This document shows, piece after piece, positions 8,095 to 16,658 of a stretch of DNA of 64,000 bases. Each line of letters starts with the position of its first letter. Position 1 is the stretch's first letter. The translations under genes were made by a program, and so were the position numbers. A model generated the notes under the pieces. The model was given only the letters and a program-made list of their open reading frames with translations, was not told the DNA's origin and did not search any database. Origin of the DNA: Actinomycetes bacterium (GTDB taxonomy: Bacteria > Actinomycetota > Acidimicrobiia > Acidimicrobiales > Ilumatobacteraceae); contig JAKOUY010000031.1 in NCBI GenBank assembly GCA_029782355.1, forward strand, positions 310,001-374,000, given 5' to 3'.

Positions 8095-8103
8095 GGTGCT
8101 CCT

Positions 8104-9336
8104 TCAGGGGGCAAAGATATCGCTGACGCCATCCAGGGCATCGGCCAGCGCGTCGACGTCGGACGTGTCGTTGTACACGTAGCAGCTGGCCCGTGCCGTG
8201 GCGCTGACACCGAGCAGCTTCATCAATGGCTTGGCGCAGTGATGACCGGCGCGCACGCAGACGTTGTGCTGGTCGAGCACCTGGGACAGGTCGTGGGGGT
8301 GCACGTCGCGGAAGGCGAAGCTGAACGTCGCGCCCCGCCGCTTGACGTCGACCGGGCCGTGGATGCGGATGTCGTCGCCGAAGCGCCGGGCCAGCGTGTC
8401 GAGGGTGTACCGAGCCAATCGTTCCTCGTGGGCCCGGACCGCATCCATGCCGAGCCCCTCGAGGAACTCCACGGCGGCGCCGAAACCGATGGCCTCGATG
8501 ATCGGCGGGGTGCCGGCTTCGAACTTGGCCGGCGGGGGTGCCGGGGTGAACCCGTCGAGGCGGACGTCGGCGATCATGTTGCCGCCGCCGAGGAACGGCG
8601 GGATCGCCTCGAGCAACTCCTGACGGCCCCACAGGGCGCCGATGCCGGAGGGGCCGCACATCTTGTGGGCGCTGAAGGCGGTGAAGTCGGCACCCCACGC
8701 CTGGACGTCGGTGGGCTGGTGGGGGGCGTACTGGCAGGCGTCGACCACGGCCAGAGCACCGGCATCGTGGGCTCGTCGGCACAGCTCGTCGACGGGGGTG
8801 ATGGTGCCGAGCACGTTGCTCATCGCGCTGAACCCGAACAGCTTGGCGCCGTCGAGCAGGTGGTCGAGATCGGTGAGGTCCAGCTGGCCGTCGGCGGTCA
8901 GCGGCACCCAGCGGATCGTGATGCCGCGCTCGGCAGCCAGCATGTGCCAGGGGACGATGTTGGCGTGATGCTCCAGGTGGGTCAGCACGATGACGTCGCC
9001 CTCGTGCAGGTTGGCCCGACCCCAGGTGTGGGCCACGAGGTTGAGCGCCTCGGTGGCGTTCTTGACGAAGGCGATCTCGCTCGGCCGGCGGGCGTTGACG
9101 AATCGGGCCACGGCGGCGCGGGCGCCCTCGAAGGCGTCGGTGGCCTCGACCGCCAGCTGGTAGGCGCTGCGGTTGATGGGCGCGTACGAGGTCGAGGCGA
9201 AGCGGTGCATGGCGTCGAGCACCACGGACGGCTTCTGCGAGGTGTTGGCCGAGTCCAGGTAGACGAGTGGCCGACCGTTCATCGTCCGGGCCAGCACCGG
9301 GAACTGCGCCCGGACTGCGGCGACGTCGAAGGTCAC
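8104..9336 (-). CDS. sufS: cysteine desulfurase SufS
   Basis: 410 aa, fold-type I PLP enzyme that removes sulfur from cysteine to give alanine and a protein persulfide. The PLP lysine is K225 in FSAHKMCGPSG. The active-site cysteine is C367 in VRAGHHCAKPLM, the short group II loop typical of SufS. LTHLEHHANIVPW and VDACQYAPH provide further PLP-site residues. The frame is open upstream, but GTG 9336 is chosen because it overlaps the stop of the upstream sufC as GTGA and gives the usual SufS length. It delivers sulfur to SufU, encoded next. Confidence 0.93.
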   Translation of the reverse strand: MTFDVAAVRAQFPVLARTMNGRPLVYLDSANTSQKPSVVLDAMHRFASTSYAPINRSAYQLAVEATDAFEGARAAVARFVNARRPSEIAFVKNATEALNLVAHTWGRANLHEGDVIVLTHLEHHANIVPWHMLAAERGITIRWVPLTADGQLDLTDLDHLLDGAKLFGFSAMSNVLGTITPVDELCRRAHDAGALAVVDACQYAPHQPTDVQAWGADFTAFSAHKMCGPSGIGALWGRQELLEAIPPFLGGGNMIADVRLDGFTPAPPPAKFEAGTPPIIEAIGFGAAVEFLEGLGMDAVRAHEERLARYTLDTLARRFGDDIRIHGPVDVKRRGATFSFAFRDVHPHDLSQVLDQHNVCVRAGHHCAKPLMKLLGVSATARASCYVYNDTSDVDALADALDGVSDIFAP

Positions 9337-10079
9337 CGGAAGGCCTCGTAGCCGTCGCGCTCCAGCTGGGCCGCCAGCTCCATGCCGCCGCTGGCCACGA
9401 TGCGGCCGTCCACCAGGATGTGCACGTGGTCCGGGCGGACCTCGTCGAGCAGCCGCTGGTAGTGGGTGATCAGGACGACGCCCATCTGCGGGCGGTCGGC
9501 GCGGATCTCGCGGATGCCCTGGGCGACGATCCGCAGGGCGTCGATGTCCAGGCCGGAGTCGGTCTCGTCGAGGATGGCGATGTCCGGTTCGAGGATGGCC
9601 ATCTGCATGATCTCGTTGCGCTTCTTCTCGCCGCCGCTGAACCCCTCGTTCAGGTAGCGGTCGACGAACGACGAGTCCATGCCGAGTCGCTGCATCCACT
9701 CCATGGTGGCCAGGCGCAGCTCCAGCACGCTGAGGTCGATGCCCTTGCGGGCCGACAGGGCCTGGCGGAGGAACTGGATGACGCTGACCCCGGCGATCTC
9801 CTGGGGATACTGGAACGCCAGGAAGATGCCCTGCTTGGCGCGCAGGTCGGTGGGCCAGTCGGTGATGTCGTCGCCGTGGAACAGGATCCGCCCGGCCGTG
9901 ACCGTGTACTCCGGCGACGCCAGCAAGGTCGACGCCAGCGTGCTCTTGCCCGACCCGTTGGGGCCCATGATGGCGTGGACCTCGCCGGGCCCGACCGTCA
10001 GCGACAGGCCGCGGAGGATCTCCGCATCGCCCTCGGCCGGCTTGGCGTGCAGGTCGTCGATGCGGAACAGTTCGGTCAT
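9333..10079 (-). CDS. sufC: Fe-S assembly ATPase SufC (copy 2)
   Basis: 248 aa. Walker A GPNGSGKST is at residues 39-47, signature FSGGEKKRNEI, Walker B IAILDETDSGLDIDALR, and the switch histidine is in ITHYQRLLDEV. This is the normal length for SufC, and every ATPase motif is intact. The start ATG 10079 is preceded by -10 hexamer TAGGCT (10092-10087) at 7 nt, so the mRNA is probably leaderless. A palindrome matching that of sufD covers the -35 region. It leads sufC-sufS-sufU. The other SufC (2781-3593) is clearly a paralogue; which one pairs with SufB/SufD is not decidable here. Confidence 0.93.
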   Translation of the reverse strand: MTELFRIDDLHAKPAEGDAEILRGLSLTVGPGEVHAIMGPNGSGKSTLASTLLASPEYTVTAGRILFHGDDITDWPTDLRAKQGIFLAFQYPQEIAGVSVIQFLRQALSARKGIDLSVLELRLATMEWMQRLGMDSSFVDRYLNEGFSGGEKKRNEIMQMAILEPDIAILDETDSGLDIDALRIVAQGIREIRADRPQMGVVLITHYQRLLDEVRPDHVHILVDGRIVASGGMELAAQLERDGYEAFR

Positions 10080-10105
10080 CGCCGCCAGCCTAGTTGGCGG
10101 CCGGG

Positions 10106-10131
10106 ATTTCTCCTATGGCCGTAGGAGTAAT
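10106..10131 (-). promoter_or_regulatory. 26-bp palindromic operator before sufC-sufS-sufU
   Basis: On the plus strand the left half is ATTTCTCCTATGG and the right half CCGTAGGAGTAAT; 11 of 13 pairs are symmetric. The first ten bases equal those of the sufD operator at 1374-1399. It lies 14 bp upstream of the -10 hexamer, over the -35 region. It is therefore a likely repressor site for the same suf regulator. Confidence 0.75.
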
Positions 10132-10143
10132 CCGGTCAGGTGG

Positions 10144-11184
10144 TCAGCCATGGGGGACGACGACGGCACGAGCCGACAGCTCGCCGTCGCGCAACCTGCG
10201 GTAGGCCTCCAGCGCCTCGTCGAGCGAGTAGCGCTCCACGTCGGGGGCGACCGTGCCGGCGCGATACAGCTCGACGACCTCGTGGAGGTCCTCGATCGTG
10301 CCCCAGTACGAGTTGGTCAACGTGGCCTCGTAAGGCGTCGTGAAGAAGTTCCACTCCAGCGTGCCGTGGCCGATGCCCACCACCTGGACCGCGCCGCGCA
10401 GGGCCACCGACGCCATCGCCAGTGCCAGGGTTGGCTGGGAGCCGACGATGTCGAAGACGGCGTTGGCGCCGCGCCCGCCGGTCAGCTGGCGGACCTGCTC
10501 GGCGGCGTCGGGACCCTCGACGGTGACCGCCCCGAACTCGCGGGCTCGGGCCATGGCCGCCGGCTTCACGTCGGTGGCGATCACCTGGGCGCCGGTGATC
10601 GCCCGGAGGATCTGCACGGCCACCAACCCGAGCCCGCCGAGGCCGATGACCAGCGCGCTCGTGCCGGCCCCGGCCAGCTTCGGCAGGGCCAGCTTGATGG
10701 CGTGGTACGGGGTCAGCCCGGCGTCGGCCAGTGGTGCGGCGGCCACCGGGTCGGCGTCGCCGAGGGGCACGAGGTTGCGCGCCGGGACGGTCATGTACTC
10801 GGCCATCCCGCCGTTGCGGCCGAGCCCGTTGGCCAGGTAGCCCACCGCGCCGGGCTGCTCGCAGTAGGTGTCCTGGCCGCGCGAGCACGCCCGGCAGCGC
10901 CCACAGCCGATCGGGCCGTAGCACAGGTGGGCCGAACCGACCTCGATCCCGCGCACCCCCGGCCCCAGCGCCTCCACCCACCCGGCGTTCTCGTGGCCGA
11001 GCACGAACGGCGGGCTCATCAGCCCGACCGGGTCGGCCTCGAACTCGTCGAACAGGGCGACGTCGGAGTGGCAGGCCCCGGCGCCCGCCACCTTGAGCAG
11101 CACCTCACCGGGACCCGGCTCGGGCACGTCGATCGTCTCGAGCGACGGGAAGGTCCGGTATCCGTTGAACATCACCGCACGCAT
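10144..11184 (-). CDS. zinc-dependent MDR alcohol dehydrogenase
   Basis: 346 aa medium-chain dehydrogenase/reductase. Catalytic zinc site: C.. in GAGACHSD, HE in VLGHENAG, and D in PLADAGLTPYHA. The structural zinc lobe is CGRCRACSRGQDTYC. The NAD(P) fold shows GLGGLGLVAVQ and an acidic residue in IATDVKPA, suggesting NAD. It resembles alcohol or propanol-preferring dehydrogenases; substrate unknown. ATG 11184 is chosen over one five codons upstream because GGAGGAG lies 7 nt before it. A -10-like TAGGTT (11232-11227) is the likely promoter. The gene reads in the same direction as the formate dehydrogenase but is separated by a 373-bp repeat region. Confidence 0.87.
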   Translation of the reverse strand: MRAVMFNGYRTFPSLETIDVPEPGPGEVLLKVAGAGACHSDVALFDEFEADPVGLMSPPFVLGHENAGWVEALGPGVRGIEVGSAHLCYGPIGCGRCRACSRGQDTYCEQPGAVGYLANGLGRNGGMAEYMTVPARNLVPLGDADPVAAAPLADAGLTPYHAIKLALPKLAGAGTSALVIGLGGLGLVAVQILRAITGAQVIATDVKPAAMARAREFGAVTVEGPDAAEQVRQLTGGRGANAVFDIVGSQPTLALAMASVALRGAVQVVGIGHGTLEWNFFTTPYEATLTNSYWGTIEDLHEVVELYRAGTVAPDVERYSLDEALEAYRRLRDGELSARAVVVPHG

Positions 11185-11557
11185 GGCAGCCTCCTCCACT
11201 GGCGCGACCCCACGGCCGTCGACCCCAACCTACGCCCGCCCGGGCGAGCCCACGGAACGGCGCCGAGACCCGCGAACCCGCCGTCGACCCCGGCACGCTG
11301 ACGTCCCACGGGCCCATGGGCGCGCAATCGTGCAGGTGCGCAACATTCCGCGCCCATGGGTCCGGGAACCCGCCGTCGCCCCCCGGCACGCTGACGTCGC
11401 ACGGGCCCATGGGCGCGCCATCGTGCAGGTGCGCAACATTCCGCGCCCATGGGTCCGGGAACCCGCCGTCGCCCCCCGGCACGCTGACGTCCCACGGGCC
11501 CATGGGCGCGCCATCGTGCAGGTGCGCAACATTCCGCGCCCATGGGACTGGGGAGGG
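11185..11557. repeat. gene-free stretch with three 93-bp tandem repeats (11291-11546)
   Basis: Copies start at 11291, 11384 and 11477. The third is cut after 70 bp, and a degenerate 17-nt tail of a further unit precedes the first. Copies differ at only a few positions. Each contains CCCATGGGCGCG and its exact inverse CGCGCCCATGGG, 24 nt apart, so each can form a 12-bp hairpin. Because 93 is divisible by three, one minus-strand frame reads a 31-residue repeat. I regard this as non-coding and REP-like. It lies downstream of the formate dehydrogenase genes and upstream of the alcohol dehydrogenase gene. Confidence 0.85.
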
Positions 11558-14500
11558 TCAGGCGAAGGCGGCGGTGACCAGCGGGTCGAGGTCGGCGGCC
11601 ACCGCCGGGTCGGCCACCATGGCGTGCAGGTCCTCGAGCATGGCCTGGTCCCAGAAGCGGTGCAGGTGGGTGGTCACCGTGTTCACCGCCTGCTCGTGGG
11701 GGAGGTGGTGGTGCTGGCGGGCGATCTGGTTGGCCATCCTGGTCAACGATCGCTGGTGGGGTGACCCGTGCAGCGCGTCCGGCCCGGCGGCTGCGCCGAG
11801 GGCGTTGGCGCCCGGCGTGACCTGCACCGCCGTGACCTTGTACTCCGGGCAGTTCGTCGCCCAGTCGCTGTACTCCGTGGTGACCACGTTGGCACCGCTG
11901 ATGGGGTAGTGGAACGTGGTGTACACCACGCCCTGGGGCATTCGGTCGCTGATCGCGGCACGCAGCAAGGTGGCCCCGACCCGGCTGGCCACGGTGACCA
12001 TCTCGCCGTGGGTCACGCCGCGCTCGGCGGCATCGGCGGGGTGGATCTCGAGGATGTCCTCGGGGTGCCAGGCGGTGTTGGCCGTGCGCCGGGTCTGGGC
12101 GCCGACGTTGTACTGGCTGAGGATCCGCCCGGTGGTGAGCAGCAGCGGGAACCGGCGTGTCGCCCGCTCCTCGGTGGGCACGTAGGGGGTCTCGACGAAC
12201 CGGCCCAGGCCGCGGGCGAACGACACCGTGTGCATGATCGGGCTGCCGTCCGGGAAGGTGTCGTTGCACGGCCACTGCACGCTGCCCTCGCGGTCGAGGC
12301 GCGCAAAGCTGACCCCGGCGAAGGTGGGGGTCAGCCGGGCGATCTCGTCCATGATCTCCGCCGCCGAGTCGTAGTGCATGGGCGTGCCGAGGGCCGTGGC
12401 CAGCTCGCACACCACCTGCCACTCGTCCTTGCCGGGCTTGGGGCGCATCACCGGGCGGACCCGGTTGATCCGCCGCTCGGCGTTGGTGAACGTGCCGTCC
12501 TTCTCCAGGAACGACGTGCCCGGGAGGAAGATGTGCGCGTAGCGGGCGGTCTCGTTGAGGAACAGGTCCTGGACGATCAGCACGTCGAGGGCGCTCAGCG
12601 CAGCCACGACGTGCTGGGTGTTCGGGTCGCTCTGGGCGATGTCCTCGCCCTGGACGAACAGTCCGCGGAACCGACCTTCGATCGCCGAGTCGAACATGTT
12701 CGGGATCCGCAACCCGGGCACCTTCTGCAGCTCGACCCCCCAGGCCGCCTCGAACAGCGCTCGGGTGGCGTCGTCGCTGACGTGGCGATAGCCGGACAGC
12801 TCGTGGGGGAACGAGCCCATGTCGCACGAGCCCTGGACGTTGTTCTGGCCACGGAGCGGGTTGACGCCCACGCCGTCCCGGCCGATGTTGCCGGTGGCCA
12901 TCGCCAGGTTGGCCATTCCCATGACCATCGTCGAGCCCTGGCTGTGCTCGGTGACCCCGAGCCCGTAGTAGATGGCCGAGTTGCCGCCGGTGGCGTACAG
13001 CCGGGCAGCCCGGCGGACGGCGTCGGCGGGGACGCCGGTGTGCTGCTCGGTCAGCTCCGGCGAGTTCTCCGGCTGGGAGACGAAGTCGGCCCAGGCGGCG
13101 AAGGCGTCGATCTCGCAACGGGTGCGGACGAACTCGTGATCGACGAGGTCCTCGGTGACCACCACGTGGGCCAGGGCGTTGATCACCGCCACGTTGCTGC
13201 CGGGCTCGACCTGGAGGTGCTCGTCGGCCTCGATGTGGGCGCTGCGCACCAGGTCGATGCGGCGCGGATCGATGACGATCAGGTGGGCGCCGCCACGCAG
13301 GCGCTGCTTCATGCGCGAGGCGAAGACCGGGTGGGCGTCGGTGGGGTTGGCCCCGATGACCATGATCACGTCGGCCGCCTCGACCGACTTGAAGTCCTGG
13401 GTCCCCGCCGACGTGCCGAAGGTGGCGTTGAGTCCGAACCCGGTCGGGCTGTGGCACACCCGGGCGCACGTGTCGACGTTGTTGGTGCCGAAGGCCGTGC
13501 GGACCATCTTCTGGACGGCGAAGACCTCCTCGTTGGTGCAGCGCGACGAGGTGATCCCGCCGATCGACTGACGCCCGTGAGCGGCTTGGGCGGCCTGCAG
13601 CCGGCGGGCGGCCTCGGCGATGGCCTCGTCCCAGCTGACGACGCGCCACTCGTCGTCGATCGATTCGCGCACCATCGGGGTGGTGATCCGGTCCGGGTGG
13701 CTGGCGTAGCCCCAGGCGAAGCGGCCCTTGACGCACGAGTGCCCCTCGTTGGCCCCGCCGTTCTTCGACGGCACCATCCGCACCACCGTGTCGCCCTGCA
13801 GCTCGGCGCGGAACGAGCAGCCCACGCCGCAGTAGGCGCAGGTCGTCTCGACGGTGCGCCGCGGCTGGCCCAGCTGCACGACCGTCGACTCGATGAGCGT
13901 GGCCGTCGGGCACACCTGGACGCAGGCCCCGCAGGACACGCAGTCGCTGTCGAGGAACGGGCCACCGTCCCCGGCGTTGACCCGCGATCCGAAGCCGCGC
14001 CCGGCGATGGTCAGGGCGAACGTGCCTTGGACGTCGGCGCAGGCCCGCACGCAGCGCGAGCAGACGATGCACTTCGACGAGTCGAACTGGAAGTACGGGT
14101 TGCTGGTGTCGACCGGCAGGCCGAGGTGGTTCTCCCCGGCGTCGCCGTAGCGCACCTCGCGCAGACCGACCACCCCGGCCATGTCCTGCAGCTCGCAGTT
14201 GCCGTTGGCCGAACAGGTCAGGCAGTCGAGTGGGTGATCGCTGATGTACAGCTCCATCACGTTGCGCCGCAGGGTCGCCAGGCGCGGCGACTGGGTGGTC
14301 ACCGCCATGCCGTCGGCGCACGGGGTAGTGCACGACGCCGGCGTGCCGGGCCGACCGTCGATCTGCACCACGCACAGCCGGCACGAGCCGAAGGCATCGA
14401 GCCGATCGGTGGCGCACAGCTTGGGGATGTCGACGCCGGCCAGTGCCGCGGCGCGCATCACGCTGGTCCCGGCGGGCACGTCGAGGTCGAGGCCATCGAT

Positions 14501-14611
14501 GGTCACGTGCACGGTGGCCGGATCGGGGCGACGGCGGCGGTCGGCCGGCGGGGTCCCGAGATCCCGTTCCGATGCGGGCCCGGGGGTGACAGCGGGGTCG
14601 AGCAGGGTCAT
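11558..14611 (-). CDS. fdsA: NAD-dependent formate dehydrogenase alpha subunit fused to FdsD
   Basis: 1017 aa molybdopterin enzyme oxidising formate to CO2. In order: [2Fe-2S] domain (C66, C77, C80 and C94/C98), His-ligated cluster (H126, C130, C133, C139), two 4Fe-4S motifs (CIVCSRCVRAC, CVSCGACVQVCP), the proximal cluster CAYCGVGC with SCVKGRF, then the Mo-pterin domain. The Mo ligand is C386 in CARVCH, so this is the cysteine and not the selenocysteine form. After the usual end (YKVTAVQV), residues about 958-1017 carry RMANQIARQ and HLHRFWDQAM, matching the separate small FdsD subunit of other species. ATG 14611 overlaps the stop of fdsGB (ATGA). No fdhD or cofactor genes are nearby. Confidence 0.9.
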   Translation of the reverse strand: MTLLDPAVTPGPASERDLGTPPADRRRRPDPATVHVTIDGLDLDVPAGTSVMRAAALAGVDIPKLCATDRLDAFGSCRLCVVQIDGRPGTPASCTTPCADGMAVTTQSPRLATLRRNVMELYISDHPLDCLTCSANGNCELQDMAGVVGLREVRYGDAGENHLGLPVDTSNPYFQFDSSKCIVCSRCVRACADVQGTFALTIAGRGFGSRVNAGDGGPFLDSDCVSCGACVQVCPTATLIESTVVQLGQPRRTVETTCAYCGVGCSFRAELQGDTVVRMVPSKNGGANEGHSCVKGRFAWGYASHPDRITTPMVRESIDDEWRVVSWDEAIAEAARRLQAAQAAHGRQSIGGITSSRCTNEEVFAVQKMVRTAFGTNNVDTCARVCHSPTGFGLNATFGTSAGTQDFKSVEAADVIMVIGANPTDAHPVFASRMKQRLRGGAHLIVIDPRRIDLVRSAHIEADEHLQVEPGSNVAVINALAHVVVTEDLVDHEFVRTRCEIDAFAAWADFVSQPENSPELTEQHTGVPADAVRRAARLYATGGNSAIYYGLGVTEHSQGSTMVMGMANLAMATGNIGRDGVGVNPLRGQNNVQGSCDMGSFPHELSGYRHVSDDATRALFEAAWGVELQKVPGLRIPNMFDSAIEGRFRGLFVQGEDIAQSDPNTQHVVAALSALDVLIVQDLFLNETARYAHIFLPGTSFLEKDGTFTNAERRINRVRPVMRPKPGKDEWQVVCELATALGTPMHYDSAAEIMDEIARLTPTFAGVSFARLDREGSVQWPCNDTFPDGSPIMHTVSFARGLGRFVETPYVPTEERATRRFPLLLTTGRILSQYNVGAQTRRTANTAWHPEDILEIHPADAAERGVTHGEMVTVASRVGATLLRAAISDRMPQGVVYTTFHYPISGANVVTTEYSDWATNCPEYKVTAVQVTPGANALGAAAGPDALHGSPHQRSLTRMANQIARQHHHLPHEQAVNTVTTHLHRFWDQAMLEDLHAMVADPAVAADLDPLVTAAFA

Positions 14612-16596
14612 CGCCGGTCTCCGTCGAAGTGGTCGGGCCAATGGGTCAGGGCGCTGCGAACCGGCAGTGGGGTCAGGCCGCCCATGGCGCACAGCGAGGC
14701 GCTGGCCATCGTGTCGCACAGGTCGTCCAGCAGGGCCAGGTTGGCCTGACGGTCGGTGCCGGCGACGATCCGGTCGATGACCTCCACCCCACGCGTGCTG
14801 CCGATGCGGCACGGGGTGCACTTGCCGCACGACTCGGCGGCGCAGAACTCCATGGCGAAGCGGGCCTGGGCGGCCATGTCCACCGTGTCGTCGAACACCA
14901 CGACCCCGCCGTGACCGAGCATCGCCTGGTTGGCGGCCAGGGTCTCGTAGTCCATCGCCAGGTCGAGCTGGTCGGGCGACAGGTAGGCCCCCAGTGGTCC
15001 GCCCACCTGCACCGCCCCCACCGGCCGGCCGCTGGCGGTGCCACCGCCGAAGTCCTCGATCAGCCGGCGCAGGGTGATGCCGAAGGGCACCTCGACGACG
15101 CCGCCACGAGCGATGTTGCCGGCCAGCTGGAAGACCTGGGTCCCCGTGCTGCGCCCACAGCCCATCGCCGCATAGCCCGCTGCCCCGCCGGCGAGGATCG
15201 CCGGGACGGTGGCCAGCGTGAGCACGTTGTTGATCACCGTCGGCTTGCCGAACAGCCCGGCGTGGGCCGGGAGTGGGGGCTTGGCGCGGACCTCGCCGCG
15301 ACGGCCCTCCAGGCTCTCCAGCATCGAGGTCTCCTCGCCGCAGATGTAGGCCCCGGCGCCGACGCGCACATGGATCTCGAACCCGAAGCCACTGCCGAGG
15401 ACGTCCCGACCGAGCCAGCCTTCGGTCGTGGCCGCAGCGATGGCGGCGCGCAGCGTGCGCACCGCGGCCGGGTACTCGGAGCGGACATACACGAACCCGG
15501 TGTGCGCGCCGACCGCGTATCCAGCGATGACCATTCCCTCGATCAAGCTGTACGGGTCGCCCTCGATGAGCATCCGGTCGGCGAACGTCCCGCTGTCGCC
15601 CTCGTCGGCGTTGGCACAGACGAACTTCTCCGTCCCGGGTGCCTCGGCGACGGTCCGCCACTTGACACCGGCGGGGAAGGCCGCGCCGCCCCGGCCGCGC
15701 AGTCCGGACTCGGTGACGGCGTCGACCACCGCGGCCGGCATGGCGTCGAGGGCGGCGCGCAGTCCGGCCAGACCGCCGTTGGCCTCGTAGTCGTGACGCG
15801 ACAGCGGGTCGACCACGCCGACCCGGGCAAAGGTGACCCGCTGCTGGGCGGCGAACCAGTCGAGGGCCGCGACGTCGCCGATCCGCCGTGGGTGGGCGCC
15901 GTCGCCGCCCATCGCCTCGACGATCGCCGGGACCTCGTCGGCGCTCACCGGGCCGTATCCGACGCGACCCGTATCGGTCAGCACCTCGACCAGTGGCTCG
16001 AGGGCGAACATGCCCCGCGACCCGGTTCGGATGACGTTGACGCCGGCAGCGGCGAAGGCTGCGGCAACTTCGTCGCTGCCCCGGGTGCGGGCCGCCGTGT
16101 CGGCAGGCACGTACACCGTGCCCGGCCGGGGTGGCGTCCCGCTGGGCGTGGAGACGGGGTGGGCAGCGCCGCCGACGGCTGCGTCGATGACCGTGGCCAG
16201 GATGTGTCCGTCGACCCCGGCATGCACCCGTCCGTCGACGGCCACGTTCGGCCCGAGGGCGCAGTTGCCCAGGCAGTACACGGCCGCGACGTCGGCCCGT
16301 TCGCCGGCGTGCGCTCGGGCGATGTCGATCAACCCACGACCGCCGCGTGCCTGACAGGCCTCGGCGGCGCACACCTGCACGGCCGGGCCACGGCGCGGCG
16401 TGGTGCGGAAGTCGGGATAGAACGAGATCACGCCGTGGACCTCGGCAACGCCGAGGTTGAACAGGTCGGCTAGGCGGGACGCCGTCTCGGGGGGCAGGTA
16501 GCCGAGCTCGTGCTGCACGGCGTGCAGCGCCGGGAGCAAGCCGCCGGGCATCTCCACGTATGGCTGGGCGATCTGGTCGAGCCGCTGTCCGGACAT
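14608..16596 (-). CDS. fdsB: formate dehydrogenase FdsG-FdsB fusion (NuoE-NuoF-like)
   Basis: 662 aa. Residues 1-150 are a NuoE/FdsG thioredoxin-like domain with [2Fe-2S] ligands C76, C81, C108 and C112. From about residue 160 the protein is FdsB/NuoF-like: GLRGRGGAAFPAG (NADH/FMN loop), CANADEGDSGTFADR, the NAD-binding ICGEETSMLESLEGRRG, and a 4Fe-4S site CGKCTPC with a distal LC. It passes electrons from the Mo subunit to NAD+. In many bacteria FdsG and FdsB are separate. ATG 16596 is chosen because GACTAT (16608-16603) is 6 nt upstream; an ATG six codons earlier is also in frame. First gene of a two-gene operon, divergent from the MFS gene. Confidence 0.9.
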   Translation of the reverse strand: MSGQRLDQIAQPYVEMPGGLLPALHAVQHELGYLPPETASRLADLFNLGVAEVHGVISFYPDFRTTPRRGPAVQVCAAEACQARGGRGLIDIARAHAGERADVAAVYCLGNCALGPNVAVDGRVHAGVDGHILATVIDAAVGGAAHPVSTPSGTPPRPGTVYVPADTAARTRGSDEVAAAFAAAGVNVIRTGSRGMFALEPLVEVLTDTGRVGYGPVSADEVPAIVEAMGGDGAHPRRIGDVAALDWFAAQQRVTFARVGVVDPLSRHDYEANGGLAGLRAALDAMPAAVVDAVTESGLRGRGGAAFPAGVKWRTVAEAPGTEKFVCANADEGDSGTFADRMLIEGDPYSLIEGMVIAGYAVGAHTGFVYVRSEYPAAVRTLRAAIAAATTEGWLGRDVLGSGFGFEIHVRVGAGAYICGEETSMLESLEGRRGEVRAKPPLPAHAGLFGKPTVINNVLTLATVPAILAGGAAGYAAMGCGRSTGTQVFQLAGNIARGGVVEVPFGITLRRLIEDFGGGTASGRPVGAVQVGGPLGAYLSPDQLDLAMDYETLAANQAMLGHGGVVVFDDTVDMAAQARFAMEFCAAESCGKCTPCRIGSTRGVEVIDRIVAGTDRQANLALLDDLCDTMASASLCAMGGLTPLPVRSALTHWPDHFDGDRR

Positions 16597-16658
16597 GAGC
16601 CCATAGTCTCCCACGCCGATCGGGATTCCGGTACAACTGTTCCGCCTACGATCCGTAC

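Noticed and set aside
11105-11503. Minus-strand open frame encoding a 31-residue repeat
   Set aside because: It exists only because the 93-bp DNA repeat is a multiple of three. It overlaps the adh start region, has no promoter or ribosome site, and the composition is not protein-like.
11291-11546. CRISPR array
   Set aside because: The 93-bp units are contiguous and nearly identical throughout, without unique spacers, and no cas genes are present.
11768-14749. Long plus-strand open frame opposite formate dehydrogenase
   Set aside because: Antisense shadow of fdsA in GC-rich DNA; the minus strand encodes a fully conserved enzyme.
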